Source: a bacterium
GTDB lineage: Bacteria; SZUA-79; Acidulodesulfobacterales; Acidulodesulfobacteraceae
Length of the DNA: 13,786 nucleotides
Reading direction: 5' to 3'
Assembly: GCA_021788495.1 (NCBI GenBank)
Contig: JAJYKQ010000024.1
Span: 1 to 13,786 of the forward strand
Position 1 is the first letter of the stretch; each line of letters starts with the position of its first letter. This document shows, piece after piece, positions 5,959 through 13,385 of this stretch. The position numbers and the translations under genes are program-made. Below the pieces are notes generated by a model, which saw nothing but the letters and a program-made list of their open reading frames with translations, did no database searches and was not told the DNA's origin.

Positions 5959-6522
5959 TTAAAATTTAAAAGTTTTCCTGTGAATTTTCGTTAATCCGTA
6001 TTTTCTAATATTTTTTTTATGTTCGACGGTTGCGTATCCTTTGTGTTTTTTAAAGCCGTATTCCGGATATTTTTCATCGACGTCCGCCATTAGTCCGTCC
6101 CTAAAAACTTTAGCTATTACCGATGCGCAGGAAACTACTTTTACCCTGTCGTCGCCTTTTATTACAGGTATTACTTTTAATCCGGAAATATCCGATAAAC
6201 CTTTCGGCACTATAGGACCGTCTATAATTACGACGTCGGGCTTTACCGATAAACCGTCAAAAGCTCTTTCCATAGAAAGCATAGCCGCCTTAAAAATATT
6301 AATTTTATCTATTTCCAAATTAGAAGCGATGCCTATAGAATAAGATACGGCGGAACTTAAAATAATATTATAGAACTCTTTTCTTTTTGGCTCGGTTAAC
6401 TGTTTGGAATCTTTTATACCGGTAGGAATTTTATTTTTATCTATTATAACCGCCGCCGATACTACCGGCCCTGCAAGGCAGCCTCTGCCGGCTTCGTCTA
6501 TTCCGCATATTTTTAACGGCAT
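5959..6522 (-). CDS. rnhB: Ribonuclease HII
   Basis: RNase HII nicks RNA-DNA junctions and starts removal of misincorporated ribonucleotides. From the ATG at 6522 the product is 187 residues, typical of the family. Motifs in order are GIDEAGRGCLAGPV with Asp9 and Glu10, KDSKQLT (38-43), VVIIDG with Asp101, KGDDRVKVVSCASVIAKVFRD (Asp124 as probable fourth carboxylate), YPEYGFKKHKGYAT and a C-terminal HRKTF. The usual GRGPLAGPV reads GRGCLAGPV, and AAS reads CAS. The frame is open for 43 codons further upstream, but that stretch is the gltX coding region in another frame. The ATG at 6522 has AGAGG at the right distance and gives the family N-terminus. It overlaps the gltX 3' end by 10 bp. Confidence 0.95.
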   Translation of the reverse strand: MPLKICGIDEAGRGCLAGPVVSAAVIIDKNKIPTGIKDSKQLTEPKRKEFYNIILSSAVSYSIGIASNLEIDKINIFKAAMLSMERAFDGLSVKPDVVIIDGPIVPKGLSDISGLKVIPVIKGDDRVKVVSCASVIAKVFRDGLMADVDEKYPEYGFKKHKGYATVEHKKNIRKYGLTKIHRKTFKF

Positions 6523-7961
6523 AAAAAAGCCTCTATTCTTTCTGCGCATCTTTCTTTTCCCAGCGAAAATATCATTTCGTATATAGGAGGACTGACTTTT
6601 TCTCCTGTAAAAGCAAGTCTTATTATCATGGCTTTTTCTTTCATAGTCCATCCGTTCTGCGAAAAAAAATCGTTAAATGCATTTTTTATTAATTCTATTG
6701 AGACTTTCAAATCTTCCAAATTTTTTGCGTCTGTAAAAATCTTATCGTCCAAACTTATTATAAAACCCTTAAAAGACGACAAAAAATCCACATCGTTTTG
6801 ATTAAAATTAAATTCGTTAATAACGCCCGTATTATATTCAACGGTTTTATTTAAGAAAAAATCTAATTTCCGTCTTAACTCGACGAGAGTTTTGGAGCGG
6901 GATTTAAGGGAATCAACAAGGGCAGCCGTTTTTATGTCTTCGTTAAGCAAGGTTTGAGAGTCTTCCGATATATCGTTTATAAGTTTTATTAAGGTAAACG
7001 GGTCTTTCGATTTTATATAATGGGAATTGAGCCATAATAATTTTTCGGTATTAAAAATAGCGGCGGATTTGCTTATGTTTTTTAAATCGAAAAATTTTAT
7101 AATTTCATCCATAGAAAGAATTTCGTCGTTACCATGAGACCAGCCGAGCCTAATGAGATAATTAACTAAAGCTTCAGGTAAAAATCCTTCCTTTTTGTAC
7201 TGGATGACGGAGGTAGCGCCGTGCCTTTTAGAAAGCCTTTTGCCGTCAGGACCGAGTATCATGGAAACATGAGCAAATTCCGGCGCTTTAAAGCCTAAAG
7301 CATTATACAGCATTATCTGTTTAGGCGTATTACTTACATGGTCGTCGCCTCTAAGCACGTGCGTTATTCCAGACAAAGCATCGTCTATGACTACGGCAAA
7401 GTTATATGTAGGAATTCCGTCTTCCCTGACTATTACGAAATCGTCTATTTCTTTGTTTTCTATGCTTATAACCTGATTTCTTATTAAGTCTTTGAAAAAC
7501 GTGGCGGACCCTGCTTCTCTGCCCACTTTAAACCTTATAACGTGCGGCGTTTTTAGCATTTCGGCATCAGGCTTTAATTCACGGCATCTGCCGACGTACA
7601 TAGGTTTTTTGTTTTCGGCTATAAGTTTATTTCTGTCTTCTTCTAAAAGCTCTTTTGAGCAAAAACAATAATAAGCCTTTCCTTCTTTTAAAAGTTTTTC
7701 TACGTAAGAATTATAGATATTAAGACGTTCGGATTGATGCAATATTTCTTCGTCAGATATAATAGACATCCATTTAAGGCTTTCTATTATATCTTCTTCA
7801 AATATTTTTTCGGAACGTTCAAAATCAGTGTCTTCAATTCTTAAAACAAATTTTCCGCCGTTATGTTTGGCATAAGCATAGTTAAAAAGAGCCGTCCTTG
7901 CTCCGCCTATATGCAGATAGCCCGTAGGACTCGGAGCAAATCTTGTTTTTATTGTATCCAT
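6513..7961 (-). CDS. gltX: Glutamyl-tRNA synthetase (class I)
   Basis: GluRS charges tRNA-Glu in the cytoplasm. The 482-residue protein is full length for a bacterial enzyme. It shows the class I signatures: TRFAPSPTGYLHIGGARTA with HIGG (17-20) in place of HIGH, RIEDTD (41-46), and KRLSKRHG (241-248) as the KMSKS equivalent. Cys99, Cys101 and Cys126 (YCFCSKE ... YVGRCREL) match the zinc-binding region of many bacterial GluRS. The C-terminal third is the helical anticodon-binding domain and is more divergent. The ATG at 7961 gives the family N-terminus, although no Shine-Dalgarno precedes it; the 29-bp gap after the MEMO gene is pure A/T apart from CTCC. Whether it is discriminating or also charges tRNA-Gln cannot be read here, since neither gatCAB nor glnS is in the window. 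Confidence 0.96.
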   Translation of the reverse strand: MDTIKTRFAPSPTGYLHIGGARTALFNYAYAKHNGGKFVLRIEDTDFERSEKIFEEDIIESLKWMSIISDEEILHQSERLNIYNSYVEKLLKEGKAYYCFCSKELLEEDRNKLIAENKKPMYVGRCRELKPDAEMLKTPHVIRFKVGREAGSATFFKDLIRNQVISIENKEIDDFVIVREDGIPTYNFAVVIDDALSGITHVLRGDDHVSNTPKQIMLYNALGFKAPEFAHVSMILGPDGKRLSKRHGATSVIQYKKEGFLPEALVNYLIRLGWSHGNDEILSMDEIIKFFDLKNISKSAAIFNTEKLLWLNSHYIKSKDPFTLIKLINDISEDSQTLLNEDIKTAALVDSLKSRSKTLVELRRKLDFFLNKTVEYNTGVINEFNFNQNDVDFLSSFKGFIISLDDKIFTDAKNLEDLKVSIELIKNAFNDFFSQNGWTMKEKAMIIRLAFTGEKVSPPIYEMIFSLGKERCAERIEAFLCR

Positions 7962-7990
7962 AATAAATATTAAGGAGTTTATAAATATAT

Positions 7991-8812
7991 TTAATATATA
8001 ACGATAGAAGAATATCCGACTACGCTTGAATAATCGCCGGTAACTTCTCCTGAATTGGTATATCCTATAATTTTTGCTTTGGTTCGTCCGGCCATTTTGG
8101 CGACGTTAATCATTATGGATGCGGGGATAAAACCGCACATCGTAATATCGTTTAACCTTACTTTTTCGTACAAACCCCGTGAATTTAAATCCAGTATTTC
8201 TTTTATCGCGATATCGTCCTTATATTTTGCCGACTCGGCCGGTTCGTAATGAGTCATATCGGAACTTGCTACTATTAAAACATCGTCCATTAAATCTAAT
8301 TTTTTTAAAGCGTTATATATAGCTTTTGAAGCGTTAACAACGTCATTGTATCTGATAAACGAAATAACTATAGGAACTATAGAAAAATCTTTTTTTAAAT
8401 TGTATATGAGCGGAATCTGAACTTCAACGGAATGTTCTTTTAAATGAGCCTGTTCGTCGGCAATGAAAGGACTGTCTGCGCCGTCGATAATAGCATCGGC
8501 AAGTTTTGAATTAATCGGAACGGAGAAATCTCTAAAATCATATTTTCCTTTATTCATTACCGAATAGTCAGCTCCCATACCAGTATGGTTCGGACCTATA
8601 ATAATTATATTGTTTTTTATATCGATGCTCGAATATCCTTCGTAAGCAATTTTTCCTGAATATACGTAACCGGCGTGCGGCGATATAATCCCGAATGCAT
8701 CTATTTTTTTGCCGGCAGCCGGTATAACCGCTTTAAAGGAATCTATGAAATTATTTATGTTATTTAATCCTTCCGGATAAAAATAACCCATTACCGCAGC
8801 TTTTCTTATCAA
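7991..8812 (-). CDS. amrB: MEMO1-family protein (AmmeMemoRadiSam system protein B)
   Basis: The 273-residue protein is a full-length member of the MEMO family, whose fold resembles nonheme iron dioxygenases. Motifs: IRKAAVMGYFYPEG (2-15), ISPHAGYVYSGKIAYEGY (43-60), IIGPNHTG (71-78), EHSVEVQIPLIY (126-137), ASSDMTHYEP (182-191), MCGFIPAS (225-232), TNSGEVTGDYSSVVGYSS. His46, His76 and Cys226 align with the metal ligands reported for human MEMO1 (His49, His81, Cys244). The bacterial function is unknown; it is often linked to an AMMECR1 protein and a radical SAM enzyme, neither seen here. The start is TTG at 8812, because the conserved RKAAVMGYFYP segment lies upstream of the first ATG (8791) and GGTG sits 7 bases before the TTG. 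gltX follows after 29 bp. Confidence 0.93.
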   Translation of the reverse strand: MIRKAAVMGYFYPEGLNNINNFIDSFKAVIPAAGKKIDAFGIISPHAGYVYSGKIAYEGYSSIDIKNNIIIIGPNHTGMGADYSVMNKGKYDFRDFSVPINSKLADAIIDGADSPFIADEQAHLKEHSVEVQIPLIYNLKKDFSIVPIVISFIRYNDVVNASKAIYNALKKLDLMDDVLIVASSDMTHYEPAESAKYKDDIAIKEILDLNSRGLYEKVRLNDITMCGFIPASIMINVAKMAGRTKAKIIGYTNSGEVTGDYSSVVGYSSIVIY

Positions 8813-8819
8813 TTTAAAG

Positions 8820-8828
8820 CACCGTCCT
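8820..8828 (-). promoter_or_regulatory. Ribosome-binding site supporting a TTG start of amrB
   Basis: On the minus strand AGGACGGTG ends 7 bases before TTG at 8812. Both AGGA and GGTG resemble a Shine-Dalgarno sequence; GGTG has the better spacing. It decides the start in favour of TTG over the internal ATG at 8791. Confidence 0.5.
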
Positions 8829-8850
8829 AAGTTAATCGAATTTTAATTGC

Positions 8851-8953
8851 GAGCATATTTTTTGCGGCTAAATGTAAATATAATATTGTTTCTAATCTTC
8901 TAATTAATACATAACAACCTTTGGCTTTTATAAGCGCATTCGAAGATATGCTC
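8851..8953. repeat. Long-range inverted repeat in the pycB-amrB spacer
   Basis: GAGCATAT (8851-8858) is perfectly complementary to ATATGCTC (8946-8953). Inside it, TGC-GCT and AGC-GCA could add six pairs with one bulge. The enclosed region is A/T-rich. This 192-bp spacer (8813-9004) otherwise holds only the hairpin near 8969-8998 and the candidate promoter. It could be a leader fold of the amrB transcript, or chance. Confidence 0.3.
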
Positions 8954-8957
8954 TCAA
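8927..8957 (-). promoter_or_regulatory. Possible promoter of the amrB-gltX-rnhB group
   Basis: On the minus strand TTGAGA (8957-8952) and TATAAA (8932-8927) are separated by 19 bp, longer than the ideal 17. It sits in the 192-bp spacer after the pyc genes, about 115 bp before the amrB start. The spacing is poor, so this is a weak candidate. Confidence 0.3.
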
Positions 8958-8968
8958 TGACATTTACT

Positions 8969-8998
8969 AAGTTATATATAATATTATATCACTAACTT
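8969..8998. repeat. AT-rich hairpin just downstream of pycB
   Basis: AAGTTA (8969-8974) pairs with TAACTT (8993-8998), and an inner palindrome TATAATATTATA adds stem length. It begins 7 bases beyond the pycB stop. A T-run follows it only in the + direction, the wrong way for the pyc transcript. It may protect the pyc mRNA 3' end rather than terminate transcription. Confidence 0.3.
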
Positions 8999-9004
8999 TT
9001 TATT

Positions 9005-10906
9005 TTACGACTCTACATAAATCAAAGTTTCATCCGGATTTACGCTGTCCCCTTCTTTTATGTAAATCTCTTTAACCGTTCCGTCTATAGGAGTATGTAT
9101 TTCGTTTTCCATCTTCATCGCTTCTACTATTAAAACGGTATCGCCTGCCTTAACCGAGTCCCCTGCTTTAACCATAACTTTCGTAATTCTTCCCGGCATA
9201 GGCGCATAAACGTCTCCTTCTCTTTTCGGCGACGGCCTTTTCGACCTTGCTATGCTCTCTCCGACTATTTCGCCGCCTGCGCTTGGAACTATTTCGGTAA
9301 GCGATTCTATGACGACTTCTTCCAAAGTTCCGTCCACGTTTAAAAAGAATGGTCTTTTTTGGTCGGATTTATGTCCGGCTCCGGCAATTTTAATTTTATA
9401 GCTTTCGCCGTGAACGGTAACGATAAATTCGCTTGGAGCTAGTCCCCCGTCTTTTGCAAGAATAGAAGAATCCGAAACTTCAGGCGTTATATTATTACCT
9501 TCGGATAAATTTTTTAGAGCATCCGTATCAGTGGGTTTTGAATAGTCGGGAAGACTGCCTTCTTTTTTTGCTTTAAAAAATTCTAAAGCTATATTCGGAA
9601 ACAATACGTAAGACAAGAAATCCTCTTCGCTTATATCGAACTCTTTTATATCTTTATATTCCTTCGACATTTCCGGTTCTAATAAATCTGCCGGCCTTAC
9701 GGTTACTACTTCTTCGTTTCCCAACACCTTTTTCTGTATCTCCGGATTAATTTCAGCGGGCGGTTTCCCGTAATAGCCTTTTAGGTAGTTTTTAGTTTCG
9801 CTTGTGACAACTTTATATTTTTCTCCGGTTATTACGTTAAGAGCGGCCTGCGTTCCTACAATCTGCGAGGAAGGAGTTACCAGCGGAGGATAACCGAAAT
9901 CTTCCCTGACCTGAGGTACTTCATAAAGCACCTCCTCCATTTTATCGAGCGCATTCTGTTCCTTAAGCTGGCTTGCAAGATTAGACATCATTCCGCCGGG
10001 AACTTGCGTCACTATAATGTCGGCATTAATATTAGTATATTCGCTTTCCAAAGAAACGTATCTTTTTCTGACGCTTCTAAAATAATCTGCGACTTCCTTA
10101 AGTTTTTCAAGGTCTAGATCGACGTCGTAGCCCATTTCGGATAACGTAAAAACCATGGATTCGGTAGGCGGATGCGACGTTCCGCAAGACATGGAAGAAA
10201 TCGCCGTATCTATAATATCCGCGCCCGCTTCTACGGCTTTAAGAAGGGACATAGAAGCAAATCCGCTGGTAGAGTGGGAATGAACGTGAATCGGCAGGCT
10301 TATTTTTTTTCTCATCATAGAAACCAAATTGTAAGCGTTTGCCGGAGAAAGCAATCCCGCCATATCTTTTATACATATAGTATCAGCTCCCATGTTTTCA
10401 AGCTCTATTGCCATTTGAGTAAAAAGTTCGTTTGTATGCACAGGACTTGTTGTATAGCATATAGTAGCTTCTACCGTCTTTTTTTTCTTTTTTGCGACTT
10501 CTACCGCTTTTTTTATGTTTCTAAAATCGTTAAGGGAATCGAAAATTCTAAATACGTCTATGCCGTTATCGGCGCTTAAAGAAACAAATCTTTCTACCAC
10601 GTCGTCGGCATAATGCCTGTATCCGACTAAATTCTGACCTCTCAAAAGCATCTGCAGCCTCGAATTTTTATATGCCTTCCTGACTCTTTTAAGTCTTTCC
10701 CACGGGTCTTCTTTTAAAAACCTAAGGCATGAATCAAAAGTAGCTCCTCCCCACACTTCTAAAGACCAGAATCCTATATTGTCCAAAACGTTAGCTATCC
10801 CCAGTATATCGGGCGTTATCATTCTTGTAGCTAAAAGAGACTGGTGCGCATCTCTTAAAACTGTTTCCATAACGCCTATTTTTCTTATGTAAGTTTTTTC
10901 TTCCAT
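9005..10906 (-). CDS. pycB: Pyruvate carboxylase subunit B (carboxyltransferase plus biotin carrier domain)
   Basis: The 633-residue protein transfers CO2 from carboxybiotin to pyruvate, giving oxaloacetate. The N-terminal carboxyltransferase domain has RDAHQSLLATRM (18-29, metal-binding Asp19), CIKDMAG (178-184, with the lysine that is carbamylated in the family) and HVHSHSTSG (207-215). The conserved middle region (about 300-460) follows, then an acidic linker. The C-terminal biotinyl domain starts PMPGRITKV and carries EAMKMEN with Lys598, 35 residues from the end. The same architecture occurs in the oxaloacetate decarboxylase alpha subunit. The directly upstream biotin carboxylase gene and the lack of OadB/OadG membrane subunits favour two-subunit pyruvate carboxylase. 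AAGGAAGG at 10923-10916 supports the ATG at 10906. It lies 28 bp from the partner gene. Confidence 0.92.
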   Translation of the reverse strand: MEEKTYIRKIGVMETVLRDAHQSLLATRMITPDILGIANVLDNIGFWSLEVWGGATFDSCLRFLKEDPWERLKRVRKAYKNSRLQMLLRGQNLVGYRHYADDVVERFVSLSADNGIDVFRIFDSLNDFRNIKKAVEVAKKKKKTVEATICYTTSPVHTNELFTQMAIELENMGADTICIKDMAGLLSPANAYNLVSMMRKKISLPIHVHSHSTSGFASMSLLKAVEAGADIIDTAISSMSCGTSHPPTESMVFTLSEMGYDVDLDLEKLKEVADYFRSVRKRYVSLESEYTNINADIIVTQVPGGMMSNLASQLKEQNALDKMEEVLYEVPQVREDFGYPPLVTPSSQIVGTQAALNVITGEKYKVVTSETKNYLKGYYGKPPAEINPEIQKKVLGNEEVVTVRPADLLEPEMSKEYKDIKEFDISEEDFLSYVLFPNIALEFFKAKKEGSLPDYSKPTDTDALKNLSEGNNITPEVSDSSILAKDGGLAPSEFIVTVHGESYKIKIAGAGHKSDQKRPFFLNVDGTLEEVVIESLTEIVPSAGGEIVGESIARSKRPSPKREGDVYAPMPGRITKVMVKAGDSVKAGDTVLIVEAMKMENEIHTPIDGTVKEIYIKEGDSVNPDETLIYVES

Positions 10907-10934
10907 ATATTAATACCTTCCTTTTAAATTCCTG

Positions 10935-12359
10935 TTAAATTCCATAATAAGCCGCAATAGCAGCCGATATTGCAAGTATTCTGTCGAAAGGATCTTTCTG
11001 CAGTTTATAATCCCTTAAATAAAGTCTTTCGTCTATGAAGTGCGTATCGAAATTTCCTTTTAAAAAATCATCGTCCTGAACTATCCTTAGCTGAAAAGGT
11101 ATAGTAGTTTTAACGCCTTTAATAACATATTCGTCTAAAGCTCTTTGCGCTCTCCGCACGGTTTCTTCCCATGTCCTGCCGCTTACTGTCAGTTTTGCAA
11201 TCATAGAATCGTAAAAAGGCTGGATTACATAATCTTTATAAACCGCGCCGTCTATTCTTACTCCAATTCCGCCCGGAGAATAATAAGCCGTGACTTTTCC
11301 TGTGCTCGGAACAAAATCTTTTCTGGGATTTTCTGCGTTGATGCGGCATTCTATGGCATAACCCCTCATAGAAACGTCTTCCTGCTTAATGTCGAGTTCT
11401 TTGCCCATAGCTATCTGAATCTGTTCGCCGACTATATCGACTCCCGTAACTATTTCGGTGACGCTGTGCTCAACCTGTATTCTGGTGTTCATTTCCATAA
11501 AATAGTAATTACCGTTTTTATCGACGATATATTCTATTGTTCCGGCATTGCGGTAGTTACAGGCTCGCGCGGCTTTTATAGACGATTCGCCCATTTTTCT
11601 GCGGGTTTCTTCGGTAAGTATAAGGGACGGAGCTATTTCTATCAGTTTTTGATGCCTTCTCTGTATGGAACAGTCTCTTTCGCCGAGATGTATAATATTG
11701 CCGTAATTATCCGCCAGTATTTGAAACTCGATATGGTGGGGTTTTTCTATATATTTTTCTATGAATACTTCCGGATTGCCGAACGCTTTTTCGGCCTCTG
11801 AACGAGATAAAGAAAAATTTTTAACAAGCTCGCCGTCGTTAAAACATATCCTGATTCCTTTTCCGCCGCCGCCGGCCGAGGCTTTTATCATGACGGGATA
11901 ACCTATCTTGTTTGCGACTGCAACCGCCTCTTCTTCCGATTCTACGCCGCCTTCCGATCCTTCTACTACAGGCACTCCGACCGATTTCATAAGCCTTTTG
12001 GATTCTATCTTATCACCCATCATCGCTATAGTTTTAGATGAAGGACCTATGAATATTACCCCCCGTTTTTCGCAGACTTCCGGAAATTTTGGATTTTCCG
12101 ATAAAAATCCGTATCCAGGATGTATGGCATCGGCGCCTGTATTAATAGCTAAATCTACTATCCTGTTAATATTCAAATAACCCGATATAGGTCCAGGTCC
12201 GACTAAGTAAGCTTCATCCGCCTTTTTTACGTGAAGAGCCTGACCGTCTGCTTCCGAATAAATAGCAACGGTTTTAATTCCAAGCTCTTTGCAAGCCCTG
12301 ATGATTCTGGAAGCGATTTCTCCCCTGTTGGCTATCAATACTTTTTTAAACTGTTTCAT
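10935..12359 (-). CDS. pycA: Pyruvate carboxylase subunit A (biotin carboxylase)
   Basis: This 474-residue ATP-grasp enzyme carboxylates the biotin of the partner carrier domain using ATP and bicarbonate. It has the N-terminal KVLIANRGEIASRIIRACKE, HPGYGFLSEN (80-89), the glycine-rich ATP loop GGGGKG (163-168), ERDCSIQRRHQK (227-238) and the catalytic EMNTRIQVEH (289-298). The C-terminal biotin carboxylase cap runs through ECRINAENP and ends without a carrier domain. AccC of acetyl-CoA carboxylase is very similar. The call as the pyruvate carboxylase subunit rests on the neighbouring pycB, though it might serve both enzymes. The last 25 residues (RILAISAAIAAYYGI) form a short extra tail seen in PycA-type proteins. 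No clear Shine-Dalgarno precedes the ATG at 12359. Transcription likely starts near 12497. Confidence 0.9.
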   Translation of the reverse strand: MKQFKKVLIANRGEIASRIIRACKELGIKTVAIYSEADGQALHVKKADEAYLVGPGPISGYLNINRIVDLAINTGADAIHPGYGFLSENPKFPEVCEKRGVIFIGPSSKTIAMMGDKIESKRLMKSVGVPVVEGSEGGVESEEEAVAVANKIGYPVMIKASAGGGGKGIRICFNDGELVKNFSLSRSEAEKAFGNPEVFIEKYIEKPHHIEFQILADNYGNIIHLGERDCSIQRRHQKLIEIAPSLILTEETRRKMGESSIKAARACNYRNAGTIEYIVDKNGNYYFMEMNTRIQVEHSVTEIVTGVDIVGEQIQIAMGKELDIKQEDVSMRGYAIECRINAENPRKDFVPSTGKVTAYYSPGGIGVRIDGAVYKDYVIQPFYDSMIAKLTVSGRTWEETVRRAQRALDEYVIKGVKTTIPFQLRIVQDDDFLKGNFDTHFIDERLYLRDYKLQKDPFDRILAISAAIAAYYGI

Positions 12360-12449
12360 AAAATTTTTATAGACTTATCTTCTTATATTACTTATATTAT
12401 CAGAAATATTTTAATTAGAAAAACGATTAAGGCTGAGTTCGCGGAAGCG

Positions 12450-12488
12450 GTTTGTATTATATAAGAAATCAGTTAAATTTTTACAAAC
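12450..12488 (-). promoter_or_regulatory. Inverted repeat in the pycAB mRNA leader
   Basis: GTTTGTA and TACAAAC (12450-12456 and 12482-12488) form a perfect 7-bp stem with a 25-nt loop, extendable by two G/C pairs across one mismatch. On the mRNA it lies about 10 nt after the predicted start point and is followed by a G/C-rich patch (12431-12450), not a T-run, so it is not a terminator as drawn. It matches no riboswitch that I recognise. Confidence 0.3.
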
Positions 12489-12503
12489 AGCGGTCGATGA
12501 TTA

Positions 12504-12532
12504 ATTTTAAACCATTATTTTAAAAAAGTCAA
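12504..12532 (-). promoter_or_regulatory. Sigma70-type promoter of pycAB
   Basis: On the minus strand TTGACT (12532-12527), a 17-bp spacer and TAAAAT (12509-12504) give the best promoter match in the window. The start point would fall near 12497, leaving a leader of about 138 nt before pycA. It lies in the 198-bp gap between the DUF45 gene and pycA, which holds no other gene that I can support. Confidence 0.6.
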
Positions 12533-12557
12533 ACTAATTAGGGATTTAATATGTATT

Positions 12558-13313
12558 TTAGAGAATTTTACTGCCCTGCAAAATAGAACCGTTCAGTTCT
12601 TTTTTATAATTTCTCCAGTGAGGAATAAATTTATCCATAATTTCTTTAAATCTTTTATTATGATTTATCTCGATAAGATGCGTCAGTTCATGAACTACAA
12701 TGTATTCTATACAATAAACAGGTTTTTTAATCAGTTCTAAATTTATCCATATTCTTTTTGCTTTAATATTGCAGGTGCCCCATTTAGTCTTCATGCGTTT
12801 TATTCTTATCTCATTAGCAGAAACTCCCATTATTTCCTGCCATTTATTAAATATGCCGAAAAGTTCTTTTGCTAATTCTTCCCTCTGCCAGCGTAAAAAA
12901 ACTTTTTTCTTTTCCTCTAAATCTGCATTTTTTTTTACGTAAAAATCTATATTTTTATTATTATTTATAATTATATAAGGTTTTCCGCTATATTCGATAA
13001 CGTTAAGCAAATATATTTCTCCTTTAAAATAATGGCTTTCTCCAGAAACATATTCCCTCGGAGTTTCCCTCGGCCTCTCTTTAAAGCTGTTTACGTGTTT
13101 TTCAATCCACGACAATTTTGATATTATAAAAACGCGGACGGACCGGTCGTCCATTCTCCTAGGCACCGAAACCCTTATCTTTCCGTCAGGCGGAAGAATG
13201 TTTAAATGAAGATTTTTAATATCTTTTTTTAAAACGGTTATACTAAAACCGCTTATTATTATTTCCGATTTTATAACCGTTTTATCGCGCTTTTTTTTAA
13301 AAAATTTAAACAT
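12558..13313 (-). CDS. YgjP/DUF45-family zinc metallopeptidase-like protein
   Basis: The 251-residue protein belongs to the YgjP-like (DUF45, often annotated M48-type) family. The C-terminal half has RMKTKWGTCN (173-182), the family's characteristic WGxC segment, and the zinc motif HELTH (208-212) with the third ligand His218 in HLIEINHNKRF. The N-terminal half (about 18-120) is the beta-rich region with IRVSVPRRMDDRSVRVFI and WIEKHV. It has no signal peptide or membrane segment and begins with a very basic stretch. E. coli YgjP has been reported to act on UTP, so peptidase activity should not be assumed. No Shine-Dalgarno precedes the ATG at 13313, and no upstream start is available. It lies 72 bp after hisS and may be co-transcribed with it; pycA downstream has its own promoter. 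Confidence 0.87.
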   Translation of the reverse strand: MFKFFKKKRDKTVIKSEIIISGFSITVLKKDIKNLHLNILPPDGKIRVSVPRRMDDRSVRVFIISKLSWIEKHVNSFKERPRETPREYVSGESHYFKGEIYLLNVIEYSGKPYIIINNNKNIDFYVKKNADLEEKKKVFLRWQREELAKELFGIFNKWQEIMGVSANEIRIKRMKTKWGTCNIKAKRIWINLELIKKPVYCIEYIVVHELTHLIEINHNKRFKEIMDKFIPHWRNYKKELNGSILQGSKIL

Positions 13314-13385
13314 AATCTATTGACAATTCTTTTTTATATCGGCTTTTATTAAAAAAATCGGATATGGAAAGATTAAATATTCGGA

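Noticed and set aside
6523..6651. A 43-residue N-terminal extension of rnhB
   Set aside because: The frame is open only because it overlaps gltX. The ATG at 6522 has a good ribosome-binding site and gives the usual RNase HII N-terminus.
7971..7976. CTCCTT on the minus strand just before gltX, resembling an anti-Shine-Dalgarno that might pair with a ribosome-binding site
   Set aside because: There is no Shine-Dalgarno near gltX for it to mask, and a 6-base match in a short A/T spacer is not informative.
10172..10579. A 135-codon open frame on the + strand opposite pycB
   Set aside because: It is antisense to the conserved carboxyltransferase domain, with an unnatural Arg/Tyr/His-rich composition; a shadow frame.
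11145..11801. A 218-codon open frame on the + strand opposite pycA
   Set aside because: It lies entirely antisense to the strongly conserved biotin carboxylase, is rich in Phe/Tyr/Ser/His as expected of reverse-complement coding, and shows no recognisable domain or ribosome-binding site.
9005..12359. Oxaloacetate decarboxylase sodium pump (OadA) as the identity of the carboxyltransferase gene
   Set aside because: No OadB or OadG membrane subunit is nearby, and a biotin carboxylase gene directly precedes it, which fits two-subunit pyruvate carboxylase.
13314..13385. Repeated TCGGAT/ATCGG words and T-runs between hisS and the DUF45 gene, looked at as a terminator or operator
   Set aside because: The copies are mostly direct and imperfect, form no stable stem and are not placed before a T-run as a terminator would be.
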